This document shows positions 10,758 through 22,273 of a DNA stretch of 64,000 nt, in pieces. Every line of letters begins with the position of its first letter. The first letter of the stretch is position 1. The stretch spans positions 1 to 64,000 of the forward strand of contig SRSI01000057.1 in NCBI GenBank assembly GCA_005656395.1. Direction: 5' to 3'. A program made the position numbers and the translations under genes. The notes beneath the pieces are model-generated. The model had not been told where the DNA came from, ran no database searches, and saw only the letters and a program-made list of their open reading frames with translations. The DNA is from Strongyloides papillosus. Taxonomy: Eukaryota > Nematoda > Chromadorea > Rhabditida > Strongyloididae.

Positions 10758-11961
10758 AATGTTGATAATTAAAAAAAAGAAATTTCAATGCCAGAAACTA
10801 AGACAAGCTTATAAATATAACTTTATATCAGACAGTTGAAATGATGAAATAAATGTCTGATTAATGACATGAAAATATAACATCATAAAAATTACATTAA
10901 TAAAATATCTAATATGTAAAATTTATTACAATTAGTGCAGATAATTTACGAATAATTATTTTTATAAATGTTTATAAAAAATATTAAATAAATTAATTAA
11001 AAATATATAAAAATTTATTATTTCAATTACATACTCGATTTTTAAAACACCTCAATTTCTTTTATCAAGCTACAGTATAAAACAAACAGTTTTAAATGTT
11101 CTTTAAAGTTTCTAAATGTCGAGATCTTTTCTATGATATACGTCATTTAATGCGTCAGTATCTGTAAAAATTTTGATTTGTTGGTATTTTTTATATTTAC
11201 AGATCTTCTTTTCCTTATCGTACATATTTGTCGTAAATTTCATTTTGCTTTAGCTCAATAATTTGAAAATTGCAAAAATTAAACAGAAAAAACAACATTG
11301 AATGTTAATATTCCATTGAATGTCAATTAGTTAGCAAAATGGTCATAATTATAAATTTATTACAATCCATTATTACTACTCATTAAATAAAATGAAAGTG
11401 TTTACGAAGCTTCATCTTAAGGCACAATTCATCATCGATATAAGCGTAAAATTAATGATAAAATCTTTTATATTTTTATTAGTAATCTTACTGCAATATT
11501 ATATCCCTTGTAGCATATTTATTAATTTTTATTGTTTATTAATGGTTGGTGTGTAAGTATAAAAAGAATCATTCTCATAATGTTCTAAATAAAGATTACA
11601 CATGTTATAGTTACTATAAACTAAAAATGATCAAACGTATCTCCATTTTTTCAAATAAATTAATCTTATGTTTGATGAATAAACTTAAAAAGCTACATTC
11701 AGCTGTCCAAAATTATAAAAAAAAATCAAATATTCTAAAAAATTTAAGATTTTTATATATCGAAAATGTTTTTGAATAAATATATACTGGTTAATTGTTT
11801 ACAATCTAAATTTATTGTATCCAAAAATATTATTTAATTTTTGTCATTATTGTTTATTAAAGTGAATTTTTTACTTAGATTCTCTGTTCCTTACCATTAA
11901 ATACATAGTAATATTCAATAACTAGAAAAATTTAATAAATTATTGTGTAATCATAAAAATG
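10758..11961. other. spacer between family-1 genes
   Basis: Non-coding sequence repeated around the paralogues. About 11540-11900 matches 13165-13500 and 19985-20300 (for example acaatctaaatttatt… followed by caaaaatattattta). The frame at 11546-11779 falls in this conserved spacer and is not kept open in the other copies. Confidence 0.6.
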
Positions 11962-11969
11962 TATATAAA
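11962..11969 (+). promoter_or_regulatory. TATATAAA box of peptide gene 12020
   Basis: TATATAAA lies 58 nt before the ATG, behind TGTGTAATCATAAAAATG. Confidence 0.75.
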
Positions 11970-12019
11970 GTTATTTTCAAACGTCATGAACATCAGCTTT
12001 TAATAACTTTATTTTCAAA

Positions 12020-12388
12020 ATGTTCTTTAAATTGTATTTACCTATCATTGCTATTGTCTTAGTAGTACTTCCATTGAATTATTCTGCTGAACTTGATAGT
12101 GATGATTTTGATGTTTTCTATAGTGCTGAAAGCGAGATGCCATCAAAAACCACAAATATTCCAATAATGTTAGACTCGAGTGATAGTGAATCTGAAAAAT
12201 GGTATGATGCTTCTGAAACGCTTGAAAAAAGACATGTATCATTTTCTGAAGATTCAGATGTTAATAACTTAGAAAAAAGAAGTCCTAATGGTGCACCAAT
12301 AGTAAGATCACAACATGACATTGGCCTTAGACCACATGACAGAAATACATTATATCTAAGACCACAACTACCAAAAAGATACAATTAA
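12020..12388 (+). CDS. secreted peptide precursor, family 1, full-length member
   Basis: 122 residues and the most complete copy. Residues 1-23 (MFFKLYLPIIAIVLVVLPLN, then YSAE) form the signal peptide. An acidic Ser/Asp/Glu segment leads to ETLEKR. The next 14 residues, HVSFSEDSDVNNLE, end at a second KR. The tail SPNGAPIVRSQHDIGLRP… ends RPQLPKRYN with a third KR close to the C-terminus. Known peptide precursors with a signal peptide, acidic spacers and KR sites are cut by kex2/furin-type proteases. This layout fits such a precursor, but the peptides themselves match nothing I recognise. The gene lies between 10527 and the broken copy at 13646, all on the + strand. Confidence 0.8.
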   Translation: MFFKLYLPIIAIVLVVLPLNYSAELDSDDFDVFYSAESEMPSKTTNIPIMLDSSDSESEKWYDASETLEKRHVSFSEDSDVNNLEKRSPNGAPIVRSQHDIGLRPHDRNTLYLRPQLPKRYN

Positions 12389-13585
12389 AAATGACATTAG
12401 TTAAATATCTATCAAAAAAATTTTTACATTAATGTCATATGAATTATAATTAATTATTTTATAAACGTTTATAAAATTTTTTGAATAAATAAATAAAAAA
12501 ATATATAGTATTTATTATTTGATCTATACATTCGACTCATTAATGTACAAAAAATTTTTGGGCTACAATAAATGCAGAAAAATCAAACATTCTTTAAAGT
12601 TACTAACGTAAAAAGATCTTTGACACATTTTCATCAAAAAAAAGTAGAGGTATTCACAAAACCTTAGTTCGTTAATATTGTTATTGTGACTACAGATCTT
12701 TTTTTCTTTATTTTGCTTATTTCACCAGAGTTTAATATCTCTATACGTTCAATAAACTTTTACTTTTAAAAATTGGTTGACTACTTAAATATTAAAAAAC
12801 AAATGAAAAAAAAATCGATTTTAATAATTTATCGTTGTCAATTAGCTAACAAACAATCGCAATTACATAACATTTATAATACAATAGTATCAATCAATCA
12901 TAAGATGATGACGTGGTATAAAAACTGATCTCTAAAAACAAATCAACATCTATAGAAATGTAAAATTAATATTAAAATCTATCATATTTAATTTAATGAG
13001 TAGAATTAAATAAAATGTTTTCACTAAACTTACTGAAAAACTAATTGAGTAACAACTTAAATCTTTAAATTCAAATTTTATACAGCTTCAAACTTATTTT
13101 ATTATCGTATATTCATTTATATTATAAAGAGATGTAGGAACAGTAGTTAAAACACGTACCTATTTAAACTTGATATAGAAGTATGAAAGGAATCATTCTT
13201 ACAATGTTTTAAATGACGATTATATATATCACAATCGCAATTAATATAATGTGATCAAACGCATTTGCGTTTTTTCAAATACCTTTACTGCATATTTGAT
13301 AAATTAGCTTAAAAATTATATTCAGGTCTTAAAAATTCTTTGAAAGAGATAAAAGATTATTTAAAATTAAAACTCCGATATATCTAAATTGTTTTTCAAC
13401 AAATATTAACTGTTTTATTGCTTACAATCTAAATTTATTATAATCAAAAATATTATTTAATTTTTATTGCTATTATTTATAAGAGTAAATTTTTTATTTA
13501 GATTTTCTGTTTCTTATCTTTAAATACATGTTAATATTCGATAACTATTAAAATTTTGGTAATTTATTGTGTAATCATAAAAATG
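12389..13585. other. spacer between family-1 genes
   Basis: Non-coding. It contains the 3' flank of gene 12020 (ATTAATGTCATATGAATT, found also after 20736) and the upstream block of copy 13646. Confidence 0.55.
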
Positions 13586-13593
13586 TATATAAA
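13586..13593 (+). promoter_or_regulatory. TATATAAA box of broken copy 13646
   Basis: TATATAAA lies 60 nt before the ATG, behind TGTGTAATCATAAAAATG. The promoter block is preserved although the gene is broken. Confidence 0.65.
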
Positions 13594-13645
13594 AGCATTT
13601 CTATTCCACATAAATAATCGGCTTGCAATTGTTTCATTTTCCAAA

Positions 13646-14025
13646 ATGAGTCTTAAATTGTATCTACCTATTATTACTCTTATTTTAGTAGCATTTTCAA
13701 TGACTTGTTTGAATGAATTTGACTATGATTACAGTAATTGTTTTGAAATTAAATGAGTTCAGAAAAAAAATCTGCAACTGTTTTATCAATTAAAAATATG
13801 TCTAAACGTTAGTCTGTAGAGTGATTTTATGCTCTTGAAAAAATCAAAAACAGACATGCATCAGATCTTGAAGATTCATGTGATTGTAATTAATAGAAAT
13901 AAGTCATAAAACTGCAACAATAGTAAGAGCAAATCACAAATATATCATTAGACCAAATAGTGAAAAGAGTGAAATGCAGATCAAACCAATGACTAGAAAA
14001 AATTGTTCTGAAACAAAATGACACT
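13646..14025 (+). pseudogene. broken family-1 secreted peptide gene
   Basis: The frame from the conserved ATG gives MSLKLYLPIITLILVAFS and an acidic Tyr/Asp stretch, then stops at 13756 after 36 residues. Beyond the stop the relic of the family C-terminus is still readable. NRHASDLEDSCDCN at about 13860-13895 corresponds to KRHVSFSEDSDVNN of gene 12020, and further on come TATIVRANHK and IKPMTRKNC. Several stops and frameshifts separate these pieces. The 36-residue product could still be made and secreted, but the comparison favours a decaying copy. Confidence 0.75.
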
Positions 14026-14189
14026 AGTAAAATATCTATCATATGAAACTTTTCACGTTGATGTCAGATTAATTATTATTTATTTATAAGTTTTAAAAAA
14101 AATAAATAAAGCTGTTAGAAGTATATCCTGTTTATTAATTTAATTATATACTCGACTTATAAAAGTAGCAAATTTTGTTTTACCAAACA

Positions 14190-15139
14190 TACACAAAAAA
14201 TTGGGACAAATTTTGACATTATTACATAAAATGCAATAAAATGTCCTACCACTTTGAAATGTCAAAATTTATTCAAATTTTAAAAATATCTGGCGACAAC
14301 AAAAATGTTTTAAATGAGGCAAAATGTTAGATTTTCGCATAAATTTTGTCGTTTTTTAACAAAAATATATACTTTTAATATTTTGAAGTAATGAAACATT
14401 TATTTAGTCTTAGAAATTTTAAAAATATTACACCTATTTTAGAATCTAATTTGTTTTTATAATATATTATGAAGTGAGTTATCAGAAGTCAATTTCCTGT
14501 AAAGTTGTCAATGTTTTAACAAAAATTATTCTTTTAAACAACCCGTTAACACTAGTAAATTTAAAAATTTAGAAATTTTACAACAACAATAAGAAAGAGT
14601 GATAATTATCTAACGATACAAAGTAATGTTTATTGAAAATATTATCTTAGTACTTGCTATTTTTCTCATTTAAATTAAAATATTTAAAAAAATTTTTTAC
14701 AATGAACAAAACGTATAATGTTTTAAAACTTTTAATCAGTTTGACTTTTAAAGATTATCTTGAAAAACAGTATAAAAAAGTTGAGTCATCAGATGAATAT
14801 AACTTTTTATAAAAATCTTATTTATAGTTATTCAAACAATTGAAGAATATATAAAAAATACTATCATATGTCGATAAATACTCTTTATAAAAGCATTTTT
14901 TAATCTTATAATAAGTTAAAATCTAACATTGTATTTTAAAATGTATCATAAAAAATAACTTAAGTTTTAAAATAAAAACAATAAAATATAAAATAGAAAC
15001 TAATTTTAATTATTGCCTTAATTTTTTGTACAAAATAATTGCGTTAAAATTATCGCAAATCAAGAAAATTCAAGTTTTATTAGATGGGACAAATTTATTA
15101 CATTTTACGCTAATGTGTGTCCCATTTTTTTGTGTGTAT
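14190..15139. mobile_element. non-autonomous DNA transposon (MITE-like), family with ACACAAAAAA ends, copy 1
   Basis: The left end acacaaaaaattgggacaaa is matched in inverse orientation by the right end (gatgggacaaatttattac… tttttttgtgtgtata). The whole element is recognisable again at 26852-28522 and 29512-33360, where other insertions interrupt it. No transposase frame was seen. Confidence 0.75.
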
Positions 15140-15680
15140 AATAAAAAATAAAAAAATTCAAAATATTCTCTAAGTATCAGGTTGTCTTATGATTTTGTCA
15201 TTTTTTAAGTATACTTAAAAAGCTATTGTTTTGATAAGAAATTTATTTTATCATTAAAATTTTATTATTGAATATACTTGTCTTTATTTCGTAAGCACTC
15301 TATTTATTTCAGATGTGAGAAACGTCGTAATATTTTTGGTAAAAGGATTAAGAAAATCAATATTTACTTCACCAACATTGCTGAAGTTTCTATAACTCAA
15401 AAAGTTACATAAATACAATAATAAAAAGTAGTTATATGGTGGCACAACAACAGAGTATGTTGGATGAGAGAGAACTACATAGCTTAACTTATCTAGTTTT
15501 CTTTCAGTATTTAATGTCATGTGTAGTTATATTAAAAAATAACCTTTTCTCTACTCTACAAATTATGTCACTTTTTCTGTTTTCTTGTCTAATTTTTATA
15601 ACATATAAGATTAAAGGTCATCAATAATAGTTTGTAGGTAGTAGAATTTCAATAAGTCTTTATTAAAAGCTTTACAAATA
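15140..15680. other. unassigned spacer with two overlapping small ORFs
   Basis: Frames of 78 codons (15284-15520, -) and 63 codons (15436-15627, +) overlap. The minus frame is the less random looking of the two (…NVGEVNIDFLNPFTKNITTF…) and could be a retroelement fragment, but no motif settles this. Confidence 0.35.
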
Positions 15681-16174
15681 CAGTAGACTCTCGATTATCC
15701 GAACCCCTCGCGACCAAGAGCAGTTCGGATAACCAAAATTTCGGATAAATGAACATGAATAAAAAAAAATATAATTTTCAATTTTTACACAAAAAATAAC
15801 TTATTGCATATCGGTATAGATATTAAATATCAATTTTTTTAGTAAATATACGAAACAAAAAATTATTTAGCCTTTAAGAATCACTTGTTTTTTTGAGTTA
15901 AATTAGATTGCTTCTTTTGAAGCTAAGTTTTTCTAATTTCTTAATACGTAGCTGTCTTATTAATTCAAAAAAAATGCAATTTTATAGATGTTTCATTTAA
16001 AATCAGTACCTTATATATTTTACACACGTACAAAAGAAAGCATCTTTTACCTAAAGTAATTAATTGTTTATTTTTCATGTATAAAATCTTAAATTTGTAA
16101 ATTTTGTAAAAATTACTTCGTTCGGTTAACCGAGAGTTCGGTTAATCGAAGTTCGGATAATCGAGAGTCCACTG
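15681..16174. mobile_element. pogo/Tigger-type MITE, 494 bp
   Basis: The terminal inverted repeats start CAGTAGACTCTCGATTATCC on the left and CAGTGGACTCTCGATTATCC on the right, and each continues GAAC. TA dinucleotides flank both ends. This terminus type is typical of pogo-group elements. Internal subrepeats of TTCGGTTAA/TTCGGATAA type lie next to the right end. No coding sequence. Confidence 0.85.
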
Positions 16175-17589
16175 TACATACATACTTTATTTCTAAGAAT
16201 TTTTTTTTAATTTTTGAAAACAATTTTTGCACTATTTAATTCTACAGCATCTTTTCTAAATGCTTTATATAAATTTTTATTAATTTCTATTGTTTTATGT
16301 TTTAGTTAAGGCTCGCGGAAAATATAGTATCAAAAATGACTCCTAACGACATCTCAGTTTTAGTAAAAGAAAATCTAGCATAAATAGTAAGACAGATTAA
16401 AATTATACAAAGTACAAAGTTAAGAATTGGTGCTGTTTAATTGTTATAATAATTTAATTTTCCAACACTTGTAATCATATTTTTTGAGGTGTAAAATCAC
16501 AACAAAAAAAATGACAAAACTTATACAAGAACCTAATATCTAAAATCTTGAGATTTTTTTTATATACATAAAATATTGTGAACTTATACATTAAATTTAA
16601 CTTATTGGCATTATATTTGTATCAACGGTCCTTGTTACTATTTTACGCACAATTACTCGAAACTTCTAGAAATTAATTAATATAACAAAAAAAATAAACA
16701 AAATTAAAAAATAACGTCATCAATTAACTTATGAATAATCATCATAACTTATATATTGTATTTAAAAATCATTAGTATTATTCAAAAAATAAGATGTTGA
16801 ATTTAGCATGGTGTTTCCTTTTAAGCACAAATCAGCATGTATATACGTCTAAACTAATGATTAAATTCACTATTTTTTCCTTAAATTTTTTTCGATGGTT
16901 TGTTGATTAATTTTTCTTGCCCAAAAATAATGATTATGTTTTTTATATTTCTATAAAATTTAGGGCGTAGAACTAAAAAAATGATTTTGCTAAACTTACT
17001 AAAATACGAATTTATAAATAATTTCAATTTTTGATTGCTACAAATCCCTTGTATTATAATATATTCATTTGTACTTTGTATTTTTAAAGAGATACAGAAT
17101 TTATGATGGAAATATTGTTTATTAATAGTAAAAAACATATGACTTGTGAAATAATAAATGTATTTTATCGTCGAATACTCATACAAAAAAAAAGACACGA
17201 GATTGTGTGATCCTGGAGATCTCTTAAAATAAAGAAAACCTTTAAAATCAATCTAAGTGTATGATTAAACGACTCTAAATTAGATTGTGCTTAATTTAAA
17301 AATAAACGAGAAAACAATATATATAAAAGATAATAAAATTAATGTATATAAAATTGAAGATATGTATAAGAGAACAACTCTTACGTATATGATAATTAGG
17401 AAATTTTTGACAGTTATGTCGGATAAAAATAGAACATAAAAAAACTGTAAAAAATGGATTTTTTGAATTTATGCTGTCTTACTCAAGGCCTAGTTCCTGG
17501 TTTCTAAAACAGTTATAAATGACTGTAAAAGTAATGTCTCAGCTATTTATATCCATAAATATATGATAACATTTAAAGAATCATCGTTT
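16175..17589. other. AT-rich intergenic stretch
   Basis: No gene recognised. The minus frame at 16881-17198 is rich in Ile, Tyr, Lys and Phe with no domain or signal peptide and was not called. Confidence 0.45.
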
Positions 17590-18091
17590 ACTAATAATTT
17601 AACAATATTTGTATAACGCACATAACATATAAGCATAAAACTAAGAGAATTTCATAATTTTATTAGAAATTTGACAAAAAAAATTATTTTTTAAGAAATA
17701 TAACTTAGACTTTAAAATATAAATGATTTAAAAGATCAAGGCTATGATTGTAGAAACATAATAATGATTTATATATATTCAAATAAAATTGTCATATAAT
17801 CAAAGAACAATCTTTAAAATTGAATTTAGCTACCCAACGTTTTTTTAAAATAATCAAACTTCTTTACATAAAATTATAATTAAAATGTTAGTCTAACTTT
17901 TAGAATAAAAACAAATTGTTCTTGTGTTTATGATCATAATCTATTATTCACAGAATTAGAAATTAAACTCTTATCATTCGTTATTTTTAAAATAATTTTT
18001 TATTATAAATTTGTTTTCGATATAATTTAGTACATGTTAATGTTCAATAATCACAGAAAATTTAATAAATTTTTATGTAATCATAAAAATC

Positions 18092-18099
18092 TATATAAA
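18092..18099 (+). promoter_or_regulatory. TATATAAA box of peptide gene 18151
   Basis: TATATAAA lies 59 nt before the ATG, behind TATGTAATCATAAAAATC. Confidence 0.75.
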
Positions 18100-18150
18100 A
18101 GTATTTCCATTCTACATGACCATTGGCTTTAAGTTGCTTTATTTTTCAAA

Positions 18151-18465
18151 ATGAGTTTTAAATTGTATTTACCTATTATTGTTGTTCTTTTAGTAGCATT
18201 TTCACTAAATTGTTATGCTGAATATGAAGATTTTTTTGCAAGTTACTCTCAGGTCGTAACAACACGAAAACCAACAACTTCTATAGATATAGAAGGATTA
18301 GAACGTGTTTTTCCTGGTTTTAAAGACTGGTGGTATGAATACATGGACGTAAAAAGAGAAGCTCCTGTTTTTGAAGATTCTTTAGTTGATAATTTAAAAA
18401 AAAGAAGTAACATTGATAAAAAATTAGTCCCAACTCATGAATCTAATCTTAGATCAGACGAGTGA
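18151..18465 (+). CDS. secreted peptide precursor, family 1
   Basis: 104 residues. MSFKLYLPIIVVLLVAFSLN is the signal peptide, with cleavage likely near CYAE. The proximal part resembles gene 10527 (Tyr/acidic residues, TTRKPTTS, Trp-rich FKDWWYEYMDV). A KR site then opens the 14-residue block EAPVFEDSLVDNLK, which ends at a second KR. The tail SNIDKKLVPTHESNLRSDE lacks a third dibasic site near the end. After the stop the sequence still encodes IRPMARKNC in another frame, resembling the relic tails at 13646 and 23370, so the C-terminus has been shortened. It belongs to duplication block copy 2. Confidence 0.8.
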   Translation: MSFKLYLPIIVVLLVAFSLNCYAEYEDFFASYSQVVTTRKPTTSIDIEGLERVFPGFKDWWYEYMDVKREAPVFEDSLVDNLKKRSNIDKKLVPTHESNLRSDE

Positions 18466-19012
18466 AGTGATTGAATGAATATCAGACCAATGGCAAGAAA
18501 AAATTGTCATTGTCAAAAGTTACATTAGTGAAGTATTATTACATAAAAATTACCACAATTGGTGTTAGATGATTTACAAATATATATTTCTATAAATGTC
18601 TTTTAAAATTATTGAATGAATTAAGTAAGAATATATAAATTTATTATTTTTGCTTACATACTCTATTTATAAGTACACCAATTTCTTTTTATTAAGATAT
18701 AGTATAAAAATTTTTTAAATATTCTTTAAAGTGTTTAAGTGTCGAAGTCTTCTCTATGACATACATTACTTAATGTATCAGTATCTATTAAGAATTGGGG
18801 CGTTAACATTATATTTATATTTAAAAATTTCCTTACTTTTATCGTACATATCTCTCGTGAGTTGTTTCATTGCATTAGCTAAATAATTCAAAAATTGCAA
18901 AAAATTAACAAAAAAACAACATTGATTATTAAGATTTTACTAAATGCCTTTTCGTTAGCTTAAAGTCATGATTACTTTAATCTTTACAATGCATTAATAT
19001 TTTCATTAAATA

Positions 19013-19827
19013 CCGGGTAGCCGGCGAATTTTTTTCTTTTTGATGACATAAAATTTGTACATATTATTCTATAATTATAAAAAATAATATAATCACATTA
19101 ATAATTATATAGTTATTAAAGAGTAATTAATAATTAAGTTATAAAAAATAAATAAATAAAATGAATATATCGGTAAATAAACAAACTTTTTATTGTATTT
19201 AAAAATAAATTTCTTTTAAAATTATTAACAATATATTTTTTTTCTTTTTCATATGCGCAATTTTTTGATAATTCATTTTTTTTAAATTGACAATCGAATA
19301 AGATATAGCCATATCTTAAGTAGAAGTTCTGATTTTTGTAATTTTGAAATAAGGTTTAGTGAACCAATCTCAAGGTTTTTATTCATTCTTTTTATTCATT
19401 TTAAAATATTAGTTATCTAAGTTGTGAATTTGGAGATCTTATATTTATATTGTTAAAAATTTAACTACTTGTATTGTGTAAGTATAATGTTGCCTTTGTT
19501 TAATATAGTATTGTGTCTCTCTCAAGGTGACCACATAAATACTTTACTTATAGTTAATAAATAAAATTTAAACAGATCTGAGTTTTTGTTCTAATAGGAA
19601 TTGACGCCAGCAACAACTTATTAAATTTTTACTATCGCTATATTAAATATTTATTTGTATTTCAGATTATAAAATTAATAATTTTTTTATTAAAAAAAAA
19701 GTTGAAAACGAAATACTTCTAATATCTCATGTATTACATGCATGACAGCTATTTTATATAGAAGGTATTCACCAACAGAAAATAGGTAGACAAATTGTCG
19801 TACAAAAAAAATTCGCTGGCTACCCGG
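19013..19827. mobile_element. TA-flanked MITE with CCGGGTAGCC ends, 815 bp
   Basis: The inverted termini are CCGGGTAGCCGGCGAATTTT on the left and CCGGGTAGCCAGCGAATTTT on the right, flanked by TA on both sides (19011-19012 and 19828-19829). The corresponding place in duplication copy 1 (near 11390) has no insertion. A related copy lies at 62017-62312. TA target duplication suggests the Tc1/mariner superfamily; no transposase is present. Confidence 0.85.
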
Positions 19828-20392
19828 TAGAATAATAGTTCTATTACAGTGTTATATATTTAGTCATAATTCAACATCCATATAAGTTTAAAATAAATGA
19901 TAATATCTATCATATATTTTTTTATCGTCTTACAAGTATTTTTTGACCCATGTGGTTGTTTATTAATTTTTATTTCTTATTAATGCTTAATATGGAATTA
20001 TGTAAGAAATCATTCTCATTATGTTTTACATGAATATTATATGGGTTACAATTGATGAAGACGTAATATGACTAGAAATATCTCTATTTTTTCAGATAAA
20101 TTCATTATATTTGAAGAATAAACTTGAAATTTACATCCAGCTGTTTCAAATTCGTTAAAAAAGTAAAAGATTATTTGTAAATTAAAATTTTAATATATCG
20201 AACTTGTTTTCATTAAATATCTATTGTTTACAATCTAAGTTTATTTTATTCAAAAATATTATTTAACTTTTATCATTATAATTTATGGAAGTGTATTTTT
20301 TTACTTAGATGCTCTAGTTCTTATCACTAAATACATATTAAAATTCAATAACTATTGAAATTTTTATAAATCCTTATGTAATCTTTTAAATC

Positions 20393-20400
20393 TATATAAA
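20393..20400 (+). promoter_or_regulatory. TATATAAA box of peptide gene 20452
   Basis: TATATAAA lies 59 nt before the ATG, behind TATGTAATCTTTTAAATC. Confidence 0.75.
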
Positions 20401-20451
20401 GACACTTTCTTTTGAAAAGATCACTAGATTTATATTGCTTCATTTTTCAAA

Positions 20452-20736
20452 ATGAATTTTAAATTAAATTTACCTATTCTTGTTGCTATCTTAGTAACAT
20501 TTGCTTTCAATTGTTTAGCAGATTCAGATGATTTTAGATATGATGCAGATTCAGGGCTACAATTGCGCCAAAAAAGATATGATTTGGATTCTTCTAACTC
20601 ATTTGTTCATAATCTAGAAAAAAGAAATTGCAAAGATAAAATATCAAATAGAAAAAATAAAGTTGATTTTAAGTCAAAAGATAAAGGTGAAGGATTCTAT
20701 CTTAACTCAACTTCACTAGAAGATGATTCTGATTAA
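20452..20736 (+). CDS. secreted peptide precursor, family 1
   Basis: 94 residues. MNFKLNLPILVAILVTFAFN is the signal peptide, with cleavage likely near LADS. A short acidic segment reaches QKR. The 14-residue block YDLDSSNSFVHNLE follows and ends at a second KR. The C-terminal tail starts NCKDKISNRKNKVDFKSKDK, is rich in Lys and ends acidic (EDDSD). It is unlike the tail of gene 12020, so the conserved parts are the signal peptide and the KR-bounded block. No known domain. Confidence 0.8.
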   Translation: MNFKLNLPILVAILVTFAFNCLADSDDFRYDADSGLQLRQKRYDLDSSNSFVHNLEKRNCKDKISNRKNKVDFKSKDKGEGFYLNSTSLEDDSD

Positions 20737-21219
20737 AAGTGATTTTAATAAAATATCTATAATATAAAAATATTTATACTAATGTCATATGAATTAAAAT
20801 AAATTATTAATAAAAAATAAATCGAGATTATTAATCATTTAAATTAAACTTTTGGATTCTTGAAAATAGGAAATTTTATTTCTTTTAAGTTATTACTCAG
20901 TCACATTTTTAATTATATTAATAATATTAATTTTAAATTATCTTTGATTCCTTATTTAGCTTACATGTTTAAAATTTTTAATGCTCTTGTTGTTAACTCC
21001 AATATCATTTAAATGTAAAGTTTCATTTCGAGATATGATTAGTTAACAAAACATTTTATTTAAATGCGGTTCTAAAATGTGGAGCATAAAGTCCTTTTAA
21101 CATTTGACTTAAAAAATTTAATTAAAATCATAGATTTTTATAATAAAATCTTTTAAAATTTTTTTATTTTATACGTTCTGGATGGATATTTTTAATTATT
21201 CAAGAGGTGCAAAATATTT

Positions 21220-21349
21220 AGTGAAATTTAAATATAAATATAGATTAAATTTCTCCCTTAATTATAATTTACGTAAATTTAAATATAATAATGATTATAT
21301 ATTATGAGCATTTCTACATGCTCGATACAATTAAAATAAAATTTTTACT
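21220..21349 (+). repeat. left LTR of the TRIM-like element
   Basis: 130 bp, identical by eye to 22139-22268. It contains a hairpin GAGCAT-TTCTAC-ATGCTC. Confidence 0.85.
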
Positions 21350-22138
21350 GATTTACCCGACTGACACGTGGTAGTCATTTTGACTCCATGCAAGAAGTCG
21401 AAGAACCTATATCCAAAACAGAGACAAATTCTGCTTGAATCTCCCATTTGACGAACCTATCCAAACAGGGACGTAGTTTATTGGACTCTATTTTGACGTA
21501 AAATTTCTTACCCAACAAAATTGTAATAATCTTTGATTAAGTACAATAGTTGATGAACTTGTATCCAAAAAGAGACATAGCCCGTCTTGATCTCTTCTTT
21601 GACGAAAATATTATTTTTACCCCATTGGTGTTGGTATCCTATCTTAAAGTTTAGTTGGCTAAAATTTTTACTGGACCTCAGCCAACCGAAAGTTAAGAGA
21701 AGAAACGACAGATAAATGGAAGAACATAATAAACAATAACATCCTATTCTTTGAATCTACGACTAACAAACACAAACTCTTCTTCCTACATGTATTTCCG
21801 GCAAAATAGAATAGATTATGAAAATTATTTGTGTGATAAAAATAATGAATCAATCAGTGGTTACTTATGCTGCTTATCTTCACAAATTAGAGCATTGAAA
21901 TATTCACCTCAAACATACATCTGGAACAAAAAACTGCACAGCGGACCTCTTGAGCAGGAGAATAAATCATATAAATATAATTCCTCATGATAAAGGTGAT
22001 GAATATATCAGTAATATGAAAAAAACCTTCATATAATTTAACGAATGCAAAAGTAAAAAAAAGAGCAAATGAAGATCAAGATGGTCAAAAGGACGAACTA
22101 CTTTCAGCTGACAAGTTTAGGGGACTGGAGGACCAATA

Positions 22139-22268
22139 AGTGAAATTTAAATATAAATATAGATTAAATTTCTCCCTTAATTATAATTTACGTAAATTTA
22201 AATATAATAATGATTATATATTATGAGCATTTCTACATGCTCGATACAATTAAAATAAAATTTTTACT
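22139..22268 (+). repeat. right LTR of the TRIM-like element
   Basis: 130 bp, identical by eye to the left copy; followed by the TATTT target duplication. Confidence 0.85.
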
Positions 22269-22273
22269 TATTT

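Larger units (their letters stand above)
9985..12880 (+). repeat. two-gene duplication block, copy 1
   Basis: The block holds peptide gene A (10527) and peptide gene B (12020). Its whole length, promoters and non-coding flanks included, can be matched by eye to 17590-20800, which holds genes 18151 and 20452. Gene spacing is 1493 bp here. It is 2301 bp in copy 2, which becomes about 1480 after subtracting the 815-bp MITE and its TA duplication. Limits are approximate. Confidence 0.75.
17590..20800 (+). repeat. two-gene duplication block, copy 2
   Basis: It matches copy 1 at 9985-12880 with genes 18151 and 20452 in the same order. An 815-bp MITE (19013-19827) is inserted between them, at a site that is empty in copy 1 (near 11390). 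Limits are approximate. Confidence 0.75.
21220..22268 (+). mobile_element. young non-autonomous LTR mini-retroelement (TRIM-like), 1049 bp
   Basis: Two 130-bp direct repeats that look identical bound a 789-bp interior. They begin AGTGAAATTT and end TTTTTACT (AGT…ACT termini). The 5-bp flank TATTT is duplicated on both sides (21215-21219 and 22269-22273). A purine-rich tract ggggactggagg lies just before the right repeat, in the position of a polypurine primer, which gives the + orientation. The interior has no gag or pol frame; the 79-codon frame at 21751-21990 has no recognised motif. Three imperfect copies of a 'cctatatccaaaacagagac … tttgacg' motif lie in 21400-21620. It must be mobilised by an autonomous relative. 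Confidence 0.85.

Noticed and set aside
11546..11779. 77-codon + frame
   Set aside because: It lies in the duplicated spacer; the corresponding sequence near 13200 and 20000 is full of stops and frameshifts.
12051..12384. Two minus-strand frames over gene 12020
   Set aside because: Shadows of the + strand gene, which has a signal peptide, promoter and paralogues.
15284..15627. Overlapping small frames on both strands
   Set aside because: No signal peptide, domain or copy elsewhere in the window; described only as an unassigned spacer.
16881..17198. 105-codon minus frame
   Set aside because: Ile/Lys/Phe/Tyr-rich composition expected from translated AT-rich DNA; no splice partner or motif.
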